Positions 47,271-59,118 of a DNA stretch of 62,879 bases are shown one piece after another. Under the pieces are notes generated by a model. That model searched no databases. It was not told the origin of the DNA and saw only the letters and a list, made by a program, of their open reading frames with translations. Within the stretch, counting starts at the first letter, position 1. The number at the start of each line of letters is the position of its first letter. This stretch comes from Gnetum montanum (lineage: Eukaryota > Streptophyta > Gnetopsida > Gnetales > Gnetaceae). The stretch is from assembly GCA_015680685.1 (NCBI GenBank), contig MNCI01036301.1, positions 233,094 to 295,972 on the forward strand, given 5' to 3'. The position numbers and the translations under genes are program-made.

Positions 47271-47518
47271 AATTCTTGGTGCTTAAGCCTCTGTGGCTTT
47301 TGGGATTTCAACCTCCACAGTTCTTGGTGCTTAAAACTCTATAGTTCTAGGTTCTGTAGTTTCGGGTGCTATGGAGTCTGCAATTTCATTATCAAAAATA
47401 ATTAAAATAGGCTGCTACCCATTCCAATTCCAAGTGCTCTCTTCATCAAAGATAACATCTCTACTAATCACAATCCTCTTTGTTAAAGGATTATACAATT
47501 TATATGCGTTGGATGCAC

Positions 47519-48231
47519 TTACGCCAAGAAAGACACATTTTTCACTCTTATCCTCCAACTTCTTCCTCTTCTCATCAGGGATATGTGCCTAGGCAATGCA
47601 ACCAAAGATTCTAAATGATCCACTACTAGTTTCCTCCCACTCCAAGCCTCTTCTAGTGTCATGTTTTGAACAACAAAGGTGGGACTTCTATTCAAAACAT
47701 GAATGCTTCGATTCACATCCTCTAACCAAAAACTCTTTGGAATACTTCCTCTTGCTAAGAGGCTTCTCACCATATTGAGGATGGTTCTGTTTTTTCTCTC
47801 TGATACACCATTTTGTTGTGGTGTATAAGGGGTTATGATCTCTCTCCAAATGTCATGATTCTCACAAAATACATCAAACTCTTTTGAACAATATTCCCCT
47901 CTATGATCTATATGAAAAGTCTTAATGATCTTTCCAGACTCGTTCTCAACATGCACCTTGAAGCTTTTAAATGCATTAAAAGATTAGAATTCTCTTGCAA
48001 AAAATAAACCCAACTTTTTCGAGTATAATCATCAATGAAGGTAATCAACTATCTCTTACCTTCATTTGAAGATGGTTTTATTATCCCACAAATGTTGAAG
48101 TGAACCAACTCAATGACATTTTTCGCTCTCCATGATTTTTCTTGAAAGAATTGAGAATGATGTTGTTTACCAACAACACATTCTTCATAAACTTTGAAAG
48201 AAATTGTAATTTGAGGAAGACCCGTCACCAT
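47519..48231 (-). pseudogene. copia-1 integrase
   Basis: Pre-integrase zinc region with CVVGKQHHSQFF, first catalytic motif region VHFNICG (Asp changed to Asn), second motif TFHIDHRGEYCS, and YTPQQNGVSERKNRTILN carrying the catalytic Glu. The order and spacing are those of a Ty1/copia integrase, lying upstream of RT as expected for the superfamily. It is broken between about 47957 and 48049. Confidence 0.8.
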
Positions 48232-48429
48232 ATTTTTCTATTGCAGAGTCTTTAATCCTCCAAAATTCAAGTGGCCATAGTGAAAATGCCAAAGCCATGT
48301 TGGGTTTTTTACTTTAGCCTTCAAGCAAGATTGAGCACTTTCAATCCTTAATGGAAATAATCTTTTGGAGCTCATTTGAACAATTGCAACAGCTCCTCTT
48401 AAAGGATCATAAATTTCACAAGAACCATT

Positions 48430-48989
48430 CTAAATGATTATTATGTAGCCCTTCTCTTGCAATTGACCAACACTTAACAAACTGCTTATCAAATCAAGAA
48501 CAAAAAATACATTGGAGATTGTTTCTACAAAACTATTCTTAGTTCTAATGTTAATATCTCCCTTTCCCATTACATTTACAATAGAACAATCACCAAAACT
48601 TACTGTAGAACGAAAACCTTCATCTAAGTAAGAAAAATAAGACTTACATCCACACATATGGTTGTTGTAGCTAGTATCCACATACCATACATCTGACTAA
48701 GACTCTTGGTTGGCTTGAACTACCATCAACAAAGTCTTAAACTCCTTCTCTTCTAAAAATTTGATTTCTCTCCTTTGTCATTGGGTAGTTTAGTGTAGCA
48801 TTCAAAACAATAGTGTCTATATTTATGACATCTAAAGCATTCCACCTTAGATTTTTCAACTTGTCGTCTACCTTTGCCTTGAAATTTATCACCATTCCTT
48901 TTGAAATGTCTACTGCCATCTCTATTGCCTCGATCTCCTCTTCCTCTACCTCTTTTTCTTGAGGAATAAGTAAAAGTAGAAGCCTTCAA
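48430..48989 (-). pseudogene. copia-1 protease and gag zinc knuckle
   Basis: The nucleocapsid knuckle CFRCHKYRHYCFEC (CX2CX4HX4C spacing kept, Gly changed to Arg) lies at about 48800-48840 after an Arg/Gly-rich basic stretch. The protease follows with VDTSYNNHMCG where DTGCSNHM is usual, so the catalytic Gly is replaced, then LLSVGQLQEKGY. Confidence 0.75.
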
Positions 48990-49363
48990 AAGCTTGCTCT
49001 TTAGAAGTTAAATTTTGATTCATCTTCTATTCATGAACTAATAAAGAACTTTGAAGTTTATCAAGGGAAATTGCATCAACATCTTTGGATTCTTCAATTA
49101 AATAAACAACATAATCAAACTTGGGGGATTAGGAACACAATATCTTCTCAAAAATAATCACATCCTTCATCTTCTCACCATGAAATCACATGTTATTGAC
49201 TATCCCCATTGTCCTTGCATAATAGCTAGTAACAGAATCCCCATCTTTCATCTACAAAGTCTCAAAATCCCTTCTCAAGGCTTGAAGCTGTGTGTGCTTT
49301 ACTCTTGAAGACCCCCAATATTTCTTTTTCATAAAATTCCAAATACCCTTGAAAGTTTCTTTG
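48990..49363 (-). pseudogene. gag: copia-1 gag, second part
   Basis: Encodes SKETFKGIWNFMKKKYWGS followed by RVKHTQLQALRRDFETL, the helical gag core (UBN2-type) of plant copia elements. The nested G-1 cuts it at 49363; the first part resumes at 59119 in the same frame. Confidence 0.75.
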
Positions 49364-49368
49364 CTAAG

Positions 49369-50099
49369 TGATGAGCCGCGATATCGCATCCCACCTCATT
49401 TTCTATAAATAAGAGGCAACTTTCCTTGTTCAAGGGAGTTAGACTAAGACCCTTAGCTAAACTCTTGCAGTTTTACCATTCCAGAGTTAGAATAATTCCT
49501 GTGTGCCCGCAATAGGAGTCATAGAGTGAATGGATCTTTATTCGAACAATTTGTGCCTAAGCATACATTTGTGTACGGTAATAAAGATGAACTTTGTGAT
49601 AAACCTTACAGCATACAGATTAAGCTAAATAGTAATTAATTATTGTTGAATGTTTAAATGCTTTGTTAGTTAAGTACACTCAGTACGACCGCTTCAAGCA
49701 TGTGTGTAGCGCTTGGTAACCCAGTAACAATTAGTGTTTGGTAATGCCAGCAGCATTGCACTGGTTCAGGATGTGTGCAGCAAGTGGGAATGGATACTAG
49801 TGTTAGGAACAATTAGAACTTAATTAGTGAATAGTTAATGAAAGTTAGTCACTTAGTTCTCCTTACCTTCCCCTATTAGCATAAGACATTAAAAAGATAA
49901 AAGCTATAAAAATCATACATCTCAAGCTTACTTAACCATACAACCGTGCTAATACAAGTAAGTTTGGGAAGACAGCGATTGATTAACCTTGAGTGTTCCA
50001 TTAAGATGCATAAGCACTTAGTCCTTGGAGTTTGACCGGATCACAGGTGAAATGCTCATATTCGTATAATTGAGTGTAGGGGTACCTTGCCACTCATCA
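49369..50099 (+). repeat. G-1 5' LTR
   Basis: Starts TGATGAGCCGCGATATCGC and ends CACTCATCA. TATAAATA at 49404-49411 is only 35 bases from the start, so U3 is very short. It lacks about 36 bases that the 3' LTR has near 58640-58680. Confidence 0.9.
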
Positions 50100-50120
50100 T
50101 TGGCGCCGTTTTCAGGGACT
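50100..50120 (+). promoter_or_regulatory. G-1 primer-binding site
   Basis: TTGGCGCCGTTTTCAGGGAC directly follows the LTR. It corresponds to the tRNA-Asp-type site of Athila/Tat elements and primes minus-strand synthesis. Confidence 0.8.
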
Positions 50121-50241
50121 TAGTTGTTTGTGCGCTATGTAGAACATAGGCAATCATTCATATCATTGGGATGCAAACGAACCCTTAGGGTTACTTAAGG
50201 AAAGATAAGACAACGGTAGATTGCACACCAAACAAGACAAA

Positions 50242-52430
50242 ATGTCTTCTTCTTCGCACAAGAGCACTTCATTGCCTAGGACTAACACAAGAGACAATCG
50301 GCGGCATAACACACGTAACCAAGATCCGCCAGTTCCTCAATAGTTTCGTGTGGTATATAATCATCACAATGAGTATGTACCCGACTTTATCTTTATTCTC
50401 CATCAAGATGAACAACTGTGTTGGAGAAACTTGGAAGGTAACATTGTGTTGCCTCCAGACCAATCAATCCCCAACATGCTCCTTCATGCTCTCTCATGAA
50501 TAGGCATGTCATTTTTGTACATAGAATATGTTGCATGCAATCATGACACAAGGGACTACCATCCCACAGAAGTGCAACGTCAAAGGGACTTGTGACAAGA
50601 GAGATATCATACATCCTCGAAGGGTAAATGGCCCCATAACGCTCTGCATGTCTTGAGCGAAATTGAGCATGGTAAAGCTACTTCAACAAGTTCCCCACCA
50701 AACGATGTTCCTCCTCCTAATGANGAAGCTGCTTCAACAAGTTCCCCACCAAACGATGTTCCTCCTCCTAATGATGGTCAAAAGGTGGTGTATCAGAACC
50801 TACACTCCACGATTCACATCCCTGGTTCTGATACCCACGAACATGAAGTGTTCAAAGAAGGAACACAAACACACGATAAGGGTGAATGTTCTGATCGTGA
50901 TCACAATCAAGGCTGAGACCACCGAAGAGAAGGTAGAAAACACTATCATGGCGATGGTTCTCCTTCTTCTTCACCTTCATCATCACATTCACCCTCTCCT
51001 TCAGTGTCCGGATGTAGTCATAAGGAAACTAACCGTGAGGATAAAGGGAAACAAAGTGAGAAACATCGACGAGACAGTCGAGAACGAGCATGAGGGCACT
51101 CTAAGGAATCAATGCATGGAAGAAGGAAGAGTAGGGAACCGCGTAGACATCATAGATGCTATGAATGAGATGATCATGAAGAACCCCTACTCGCAACTAG
51201 AAGCATGCTAGATATAAAGGAGGCCATAAGAGTTCCCACAAGGCACCAAACGGATAGTAGGATCAAGAGGTTACACATGAACAACATCCCACGATTTGAA
51301 GGGGGATACAATGTTGATCCTCAAAACCATTTACAAGCATTCCATAATGCATGTGCCTTGCAGAACATAGAAAATGAATGGCAAAAACTGAAGTTGTTCC
51401 CAAGGACACTAGTGAAAGAAGCTGAAAGCTGGTACCGATCCTTAGAACCAGAATCCATTCGGAGGTGGAGTACAATGTTAGAACTTTTTAATGATAAGTA
51501 CCAAACGTACTCCCAAGTGTCTAACCTATGAAAGCAAATCCAAGGATGGAAGCAAGGAAATCATGAACCCTTGGATGCTACCATGGTCCGCTATTACGCA
51601 CTGTTACATCGTTACCCTAGCCATGGTTATTCGCAGCGGGATCAACTACACCATCTCATAGATGGACTTAGGCATGAAACAAGAAGAATCCTTAGGACGT
51701 ATGCCCAAGGAAGGTTATTGAAGCTTAGGTCTCACCAAATCCATAGATTGCTAAAGCAAGTAGCCAAAGAAGAAGGTGATCTACAGAAGAGAGAAAGTGT
51801 GGAAGAGTACAACCAAGATCCTTCCCTCCGAAAAAGGGGAGTGAGATTCTGTGAGGAGGAGGAAGAGTCACCACTCGAAGAGATGGTGAATAGGAAAACT
51901 TTGCGACTCCAAAAGTTAACAACCGAAGTATCGGCAAAGGTAGACTAAATGAGGGACTCCCTGGATAGTAGGTTTAAAATTGTTCTTAAAATTGTAGAGG
52001 AGTCTAGGGAGCGAGGTAGTGAGCATGACAAAAAGAAAAAGAGAGAAGTAGACAATGCACGTAACAAGGGTAAGGGTAAAATGGCCATCATCAAAGAGGT
52101 TGTGGGTTCAGATACAAACAATGACGGTGGATGTGAGATATGCCAATACAACCATCCTAAGGGATGTTGCCCAGTAATCTCACATCTACAAGAGTCTGGG
52201 ATGTATGCACTCAACCCACAATTTAATAAACAGCAAGCACCCCAACAGTTACCTTATCCCCAAGGTAACCCAAGGCAATTCCACCAACCTTCAACATATT
52301 ATCCAAGTGGAACTCCATCACAACCAGTTGAGCAACATCAACAGTGGCAATACCCATAGTCATGGGGGATGCCATCACCAAGGCAACAATAGCCCTACCG
52401 GCAACCAGACCCATATGGCTACTACGTGTA
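50242..52430 (+). pseudogene. gag: G-1 gag
   Basis: ATG at 50242 (MSSSSHKSTSLPR) after a leader of about 140 bases. An in-frame TAG at 50341 follows VPQ. Capsid core at 51280-51770: NNIPRFEGGYN, LKLFPRTLVKEAESWY, MLELFNDKYQTYSQV and YSQRDQLHHLIDGL. A Cys/His segment CEICQYNHPKGCCP lies at about 52133, and a Gln/Pro-rich linker follows to 52430. A duplicated 47-base stretch around the N at 50724 is probably an assembly artefact. Several shifts break the frame, but the capsid and linker blocks remain long. Confidence 0.8.
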
Positions 52431-52602
52431 GCATCTGATCTCTCCTCATGACTTTGTTGGTCACATTACACCACAACATCACTACCAAGCTCAGGAGTAT
52501 TTTAGAACTCCTTCTCCTAGGGGAGATAACCCACAAGCATACCATCCTTCAAATCCATCCGCAACTCTCACATCAATAGCTCCATTACCACCTACTCTAG
52601 TA

Positions 52603-53325
52603 ATGCAAGGGAAACTCCCTACTCAACCACAACAACGCAATGCCACAAGGGTTGTAAATACTCAACCCGTTGTTGGTTCTGATAACGGTATGAAAAGAAG
52701 ACCTTTCTTCAAAACCAACAGCCCAACCAAGCCCTTACATCCACAAGCGGATGAACCTCTGAACGCCTCTCCATCAAATAAGGCTTCGGAGCTCCCTTCA
52801 AACCAAACATCGAGCTCAACGCATACAGTTATGTTAACACATGTCATAACTGACTGGATTAAGGTTGGCCACCTTCCCAGGAAATTCTCTGATCCTGGAA
52901 GCCCTCTAATCTATCTCCACGTCGCTAAGAATGAACCATGTAAAGCTCTTCTAGACTCAAGTTATGGAGTCAACCTAATATCACAAGAGATGTACAAAGC
53001 CTGGAACCTACCTCCATTAAGGAAGAGCAATATTCGCCTAGAGCTAGCTAACCAGTCTATCACTGTTCCCTTGGGACTGGTGGAGGACATCGTTACCACT
53101 GTGCGTGGGTGGTTTTATCTAGCTGATTTCCTAGTGATACAAGTGAACAACGGTAAAGGGGACTTCCCAATAATAATGGGAAGAGCATGGCTAAGTACTA
53201 TAGATGCATGCCTAGGAATCTACGATCTTTCCCTAGAAATATCCAAGAAGAACACTTTTGGAAAGATCGAGAAGAAGAAAGTTCCGTGCATCGCATATAG
53301 TGACATAGGGTGCAATTGCATGTAG
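52603..53325 (+). pseudogene. G-1 protease
   Basis: An open frame of 240 codons. The N-terminal half is a linker (FFKTNSPTKP); the protease fold begins at about 52850 with HVITDWIKVGHLP, then LLDSSYGVNLISQEMYKAW, LELANQSITVPLGLVEDI and FPIIMGRAWLSTIDA. Asp-Ser is kept at the active site but the Gly is replaced by Ser, so activity is doubtful. It would process the polyprotein inside the particle. Confidence 0.75.
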
Positions 53326-53337
53326 ATATCATGGGTT

Positions 53338-54660
53338 ATGCAAAGTTTAGCATTTCCTACATGCAATCGGTATGCACAAGACATTAATATACAAAAGTGC
53401 TTGTATGCAGCAGCCACACGACAAGAAGACATCCAATGGCTGATGGTTGATCAAGAGAGAAGCTCACTAACATGCATGGAACTAATTGAGGGAATAACTA
53501 GTGCTTACATTGAAAGCATAGATACACTAGAGCAAGTTTGTTGCCAACTTCCAAGCCTTAACCTTGAAAACATCAACTGGGGGAAGTTGGAAATTCCCAA
53601 GAGATTTAAACAAGAGCCCCTAGATTTGAAACCATTGCCCACCAGTCTAGAGTATATGACCCTCGAAAATGGAAAATCAATGATCATTAACGTAAGACTT
53701 GTTCCTAAACAAAAAGAAAGACTACTAAAAGTAATAAACAAGTGGTCAAAAGTCTTTGCCTGGTCATACCCTGAGTTAACTGGAATAGATCCTAGGATAT
53801 GCCAGCATAGGACTTACACTAACCCCTCTATGAAACCTCAAAAACAACCGCAGAGGCAATTGAACCCAAAATTGAAACAAATAATAAAAGAAGAAATAGA
53901 ATAGCTTCTTAAGGCTGGGTTCATATATCCCATTGCTGATAGCAAATGGGTTAGCCCTCTAGCGATCATGCCTAAAAAGGAAGGCAAATAGAGGGTGTGT
54001 ATAGATTCTAGGCTACTGAGCATGGCAACATTTAAGGATCACTTTCCATTTCCATTCGTTGACCAAGTCTTAGACACCATAGCAGGGCATCGCTATTATA
54101 GTTTTTTGGATGGCTATAGTGGATACAACCAAATACGGATAGCCCTAGAAGATCAAGCCAAGACAATGTTCACCAATCCTGGGGGAACAATTGCATATAA
54201 ACAAATGTCATTTGTCTTATGCAATGCTCCTACCATGTTTCAACGCCTAGTTCTAAGCATATTCCAACAGTAGATAGGAAATGGAGTGGAAGTCTTTATG
54301 GATGACTTCTCCACTTATGGAACAAGCTTTGATCAAGCCTTGGACCGATTAGAGCAAGTGCTGAAAAGATGCGTAGAAACCAGCTTAAGGCTCAACTGGT
54401 AGAAAAGCCATTTGATGGTCTAAGAAGGTGTAGTACTTGGGCATAAGATTTCACATTCAAGAATAGAGGTAAATCTAGATAAAGTTCGGGTCATCCAAGG
54501 AATCACCTGTCAACCAGAAACTGTCAAAGACATTCAGTCATTCCTTGGACACACTAGCTATTATAGGAGGATCATTAAGAACTTCTCCAAGGTTGTCAAA
54601 CCATTGGTAGAACTAACAAAGAAGGACATACCATTTGAGTAGACCAGGGAATCCGAATGA
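53338..54660 (+). pseudogene. G-1 reverse transcriptase
   Basis: After a connection region (ELTGIDPRICQHRTYTNP) the RT reads LKAGFIYPIADSKWV, SFLDGYSGYNQIRI, QMSFVLCNAPTMFQR and the active site VEVFMDDFSTYGT with both Asp intact, then FLGHTSYYRRIIKNF. TAG codons at 53902 and 54271 and further stops at about 54400-54655 fit decayed Gln or Trp codons. The order and spacing match Ty3/gypsy RT. Confidence 0.85.
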
Positions 54661-55110
54661 GCATTCCAAATCTTGAAACAAAAGCTTGTAGAAACTCCCA
54701 TTCTACAAGCTCTTGATTGGTCCAGACCATTCCACATAATGACTGACGCGTCCAGTTATGCATTGGGAGTCATACTTACATAGTTAGATGATCAAAAACG
54801 TCCTTACTACATTCACTATGCAAGTAGGAGTATCTCCAGTGCACAACTTAACTACACAACTACTGAGAAAGAATTAATGATTGTAGTGTTTACACTAGAT
54901 AAGTTTAGGCACTATGTGTTAGGTTACAAAGTGTTCATCCACACGGATCATAGTGCCATCCAGTTCCTCATGAACAAATTGATGGTTAGCCCTCATATTA
55001 TACAATGGCTGGTAATCCTATAGGAGTTTGATCTAATGATGATCGATCGAAAGGGCACCGAGAACGTAGTTGTAGATCATTTATCTCGATTGCACTGGGA
55101 CACCAAAGAG
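54661..55110 (+). pseudogene. G-1 RNase H
   Basis: FHIMTDASSYALGVIL, TEKELMIVVFTLDKFRHYVLGYK, FIHTDHSAIQFLMNK and VVDHLSRLH. The catalytic Asp, Glu and Asp positions are present. A TAG at about 54781 replaces Gln in ILTQLD. It degrades the RNA template during reverse transcription. Confidence 0.8.
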
Positions 55111-55239
55111 GATGATTATGTAATGTTTGATCATTTTCCCGATGAGGCCATCTTTGCCGGTGTAGTGAATAACCAACCCATGAAAAAAAACTAGTGTAGT
55201 AGCATTCTCACCTATCTCCTTACTCAACAAACACCACAG

Positions 55240-56490
55240 GAGCTGAACTTTAGGAAGAAAAAATAGTTTCTTCACAGAGCCAAGTACTTCATGGAGATCA
55301 ATGGAAAACTTTACAAAGTATGTCTTGATGGCTTGGTTTGATGGCGCGTGCCCGAGGAAGATCAACTGAGAGTTCTCCAAGATGCTCATGAGGGCCCTTG
55401 TAGGGGTCACTATGCAGGGAGACAAACGGCTATTAAGATCTTTCTTGCAGGATATTACTAGCCAACATTATTCTGAGATGTCCATCAATTTGTCCGATCT
55501 TGTGAGTGCTGCCAACATGATGGGGGAATGACTACTAGAATGGAGGGCATGCAACAATGGATTCAACCTTTAGAACCCTTCGACTTTTGGGGAATAGACT
55601 TTATGGGGCCCGTTACACCAATGTTCAATGGAAAATATTACATCATTGTTGTCGTAGACAATCTAACGAAATGGGCTGAAGCAGCTGCTATTGTAGACTA
55701 CACATCATCTACAGCTGCACGATTTGTGCAACAACAAATCATAAATAGGTTTGGTGTGCCACGTGCACTTATTTTGGATAATGGAACACACTTCACAAGT
55801 GCAACCTTTCAGAAGTTAATGCAACACTTAGGGGTTGAACATAAATTAACTACACCTTATCACCCCCAAGCTAATGGACAAGCTAAGGTCACCAATAGGG
55901 AGATCACCAAAATATTAACTAGGATAATTAACAAGTATAGGCAAGACTGGAGCACTAAACTAAATGATGCTCTTTGGGCATACCGCTCCACCTGGAAACT
56001 CCCTATAGGCTACTCTCCCTATGAGTTAGTGTATGGAAAGCTTCCAACACTTCCAATTCAAACTAAGCTCTGTACACTCTCCATGGCTTCTGACCTCCAC
56101 CTCGATCTTGATCTAACACAAAAACAAAGGTTGACAGCTTTAAACATGCTAGACAAAAACCAATTAGCTACCTTATCATCAAATGAGTTGCACAAGGCAT
56201 ATAACAAGCAACGCCATGACTTGAAGATTCGAAAAGTTAAGTATCAACCAGGAGATAAGGTTCTCTACTAGAACCCCACACATGTGCCACAATGCACAAA
56301 ATTCCAAACACTATGGGGAGGACCTTACATTATTCATACAACCTTTTCTTCAAGGGCCATGACCATATATAAACCTGAGAGCCCTAATAAGAGATTACTA
56401 GTCAATGTGCAACAGACCAAACCTTACCATGAATCTAGAACAGTTAATGCACATGATACCTTTGAGAAAGAACGACCCAGCTCATGATTT
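55240..56490 (+). pseudogene. G-1 integrase
   Basis: Zinc-binding region (GHYAGRQTAIK, CECCQHDGG, 55405-55530), core with FDFWGIDFMGPVTP (55580), LILDNGTHF (55770) and PYHPQANGQAKVTNREI (55855), then DALWAYRSTWKLPIGYSPYELVYGK and a C-terminal part with WGGPYIIHTTFSS. Both core Asp residues are present, but the catalytic Glu of GQAE reads Lys, as it does in G-4. The frame from 55528 is open for 247 codons up to TAG at 56269, which stands for Trp in VLYWNP (intact in G-4). No chromodomain is seen. Confidence 0.85.
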
Positions 56491-58346
56491 TGGATCTCCC
56501 CCTTCCAACTCAGTCATGGGGGAGATGGCCACCTTTGCTGATCAATTAAGGCCCTCAATTCCTTTTTCAATTTTTTTTTTACACATTTTTTGTCTTACAG
56601 ATTTCTTTAACTTTTCTTGTTTTTGTTTTACAACATTGTTCATACTTTTTCATTTCTTTGTGTGGTTGTTTGTGTTGTTAGGTTCGTCACCTAATAAGTG
56701 CTCCTGATGGTGGTATGAACTGTATTCTATTGATTGCTAATGTTTGGTTTTTACCTTTGAGTTATAATGTTGATACTAAGGTATGGTTCTTTTGATATAA
56801 CAGGCAATGAGTCTACGTCATCCATGCATTCATAAATTTCTATGGTCTCTCTTGGCTTGGAATTGTATGGTCCCTTTCTTAATAATAAAACTATCAATGA
56901 ATTGGTGATTGGGCACTTCTCAAACTAAGGAAGGACTCAAGGATTGAAAAGGGTGTGACTTCAAGGGGATTTGATGCATTTGTGCTTGCGATTCTCTTGG
57001 GTGCTTAGATGTTTTCTTCTTGAGTTTTCCTTACCATTCCGACATTGCTCCATTATCAGGAAGCTAAGCTAATAAAAATAATAAGTCTTTCCATGGTGTG
57101 GTTCTCACGCAGAAAAAAAAGGTGAGAATTCAAAGTACACCCCTTAGACAAAATAATCATCTGGGCTACAAGCACTAGTTATGGAACTAAACAAACGTGT
57201 TCTCTCTAACTAAGGCCCTCTCTCGCTTCCTACTCTTTCTTTTCTCATTTTTTCGGAATGGTGGTGACTCTTTGGCAGAAGTATTCTTGCTACTTCAAGT
57301 GGATGGATTGGCCAAGTGTATTAATGCGAAGTCACTGGATGTGGATTGTTTGAGGCTGGATTTGGAATGAGATCTACTAAGTTACATTAACCATAAATAC
57401 ACAAGGGGTTGTACACCACCTTGTTCTTGGGACTCCATTCTATTATCTTCTCCTCATCATTCTTTCTCCATGTTCCACCTCACTACCGGTTGTATCAATG
57501 GTCTATATTTTGGTTGATACATTGTTTTCTTTTTGGTAAATTCTTGTGGTTAAGACTTTAACTCTTGCTTCCAAGTGACATTTCCAAAGCCTACGGACTC
57601 TTTGAATATGGGATTGTCAAGGCATTAAGGGCATGAGCCTACTTTGGGCAGGACCCACTGGCATTCCTAATTGGTGGATCAATTAACTTCTTTTCCTTAA
57701 ACATTGCTGCAATCAACTTTTATTTTCTTCATTTCCACCTCTGACATCCATTTTATCGACGTTGTAGTTGTTTATATTTCTCCATCTTTCTTATTCCTTA
57801 TCTTTTTCTATTCTATCGCTACCGGAGGATCGCTCTTAGTCATGGGGGTCCTGGTAGAATTTTTTCAATTTTCTCCTAACCCCTACACCTTGGGTAGTCA
57901 CCAATGTTATATCTCTAGAGTCCGTATTTGCCATAGCACAACTCAGCCAATGGACCTTACACCGAGGCAAGGTATAAACTATATTGTGATTTACTTATCC
58001 TTGCTCATATGTGACTATGTTGTGTGTGTAGATGGCAATCATACCACAATGGATTGGATCTAGAAGAATACTTAGGATGGACTGGTGCTGGAACAGTTAT
58101 GCAAGGAACAAGATTGATGATGCCGTTATGGATGGACAATGGAAGATGCAATTTTGGCGTCGACAGCAACACATCTTCTTCTTTTCACTCTTGTGGTTAT
58201 CAATAGTAATATTACCATGTATTGTAATGATGATCCGTTCATGTGTCACCTCATTCACCATTAGTGTCATTCAAGTCAATAATCCCATACCTTCCCAATA
58301 TTTTATAAGGAACTCGAGCATGAGTTTTCATTCATTCATGGGGGTA
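56491..58346 (+). other. G-1 3' noncoding region and polypurine tract
   Basis: About 1.85 kb shared with G-2 and in part with G-4, without a conserved frame. It holds an internal ATGGGGGAGATGG at about 56516, a 7-base inverted repeat around an A-rich loop (57102-57108 with 57122-57128), and a final ATGGGGGTA just before the LTR as the polypurine primer. The frame at 57704-58063 is hydrophobic in part but is not kept in G-2. Confidence 0.7.
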
Positions 58347-59113
58347 TGATGAGCTGCGATATCACATCCCACCTCATCTTCTATAAATAAGAGGCGACTT
58401 CCCTTATCCAAGGGAGTTAGACTAAGACCCTTAGCTAAACTCTTGCAGTTTTACCATTCCATAGTTAGAATAATTCCTGTGTGCCCGCAGTAAGAGTCAT
58501 AGAGTGAACGGATCTTTATTCGACCAATTTGTACTTGAGCACACATTTGTGTACGGAAATAAAGATGAACTTTGTAATAAACCTTGCATCATACAGATTA
58601 CGCTAAATAGTAATTAATTATTTTTGAATGTTTAAATATTTTCCTAGTTAATTAATCTCTCTCTCAACCCTTAACTCTCCTAGTTAATTACACTCAATAT
58701 GACAGCTTCGAGCATGTGTGTAGCGCTTGGTAACCCAGTAATGATTAGCATTTAGTAATCCCAGCAGCGTTGCACTGGTTCAGAATGTGTGCGGCAAGTG
58801 AGAATGGAGACTGGTGTTAGGAACAATTAGAACTTAGTTAGTGAATAGTTAATGAAAGTTAGTCCCTTAGTTCTCCTTACCTTACCCTATTAGCATAATA
58901 CATTAAAAAGATAAAAGCTATAAAAATCATACACCTCAAGCTTACTTAACCATACAACTGTGACAATACAAGTAAGTTTGGGAAGATAGTGATTGATTAA
59001 CCTTGAGTGCTCCATTAAGGCGCGTAAGCACTTAGTCCTTAGAGTTCAACCGGATCGTGCGTGAAACGCTCGTATTCGTATGGTTGAGTGTAGGGGTACC
59101 TCGCCACTCATCA
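58347..59113 (+). repeat. G-1 3' LTR
   Basis: Starts TGATGAGCTGCGATATCAC and ends CACTCATCA, with TATAAATA at 58382-58389. It pairs with 49369-50099. Confidence 0.9.
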
Positions 59114-59118
59114 CTAAG

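Larger units (their letters stand above)
49364..59118 (+). mobile_element. G-1, complete family G gypsy element, TSD CTAAG
   Basis: Identical five-base flanks CTAAG (49364-49368 and 59114-59118) enclose 9,745 bases: LTR 49369-50099, primer site, gag, protease, RT, RNase H, integrase, 1.85 kb noncoding, purine tract, LTR 58347-59113. It is inserted in opposite orientation to copia-1, in its gag. WGIDFMGP in integrase and the tRNA-Asp-type primer site place it in the Athila/Tat part of Ty3/gypsy. The two LTRs differ by a 36-base gap and many substitutions, and the frames carry several stops, so the insertion is old. Confidence 0.95.

Noticed and set aside
48737-48919. Second small frame over the copia-1 zinc knuckle
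   Set aside because: It is the knuckle region read in another register; the CX2CX4HX4C frame is the real one.
57704-58063. Hydrophobic 119-codon frame as an envelope-like gene of G-1
   Set aside because: The frame is not kept in the homologous part of G-2 (11.6-12.0 kb); hydrophobicity follows from T-rich sequence.
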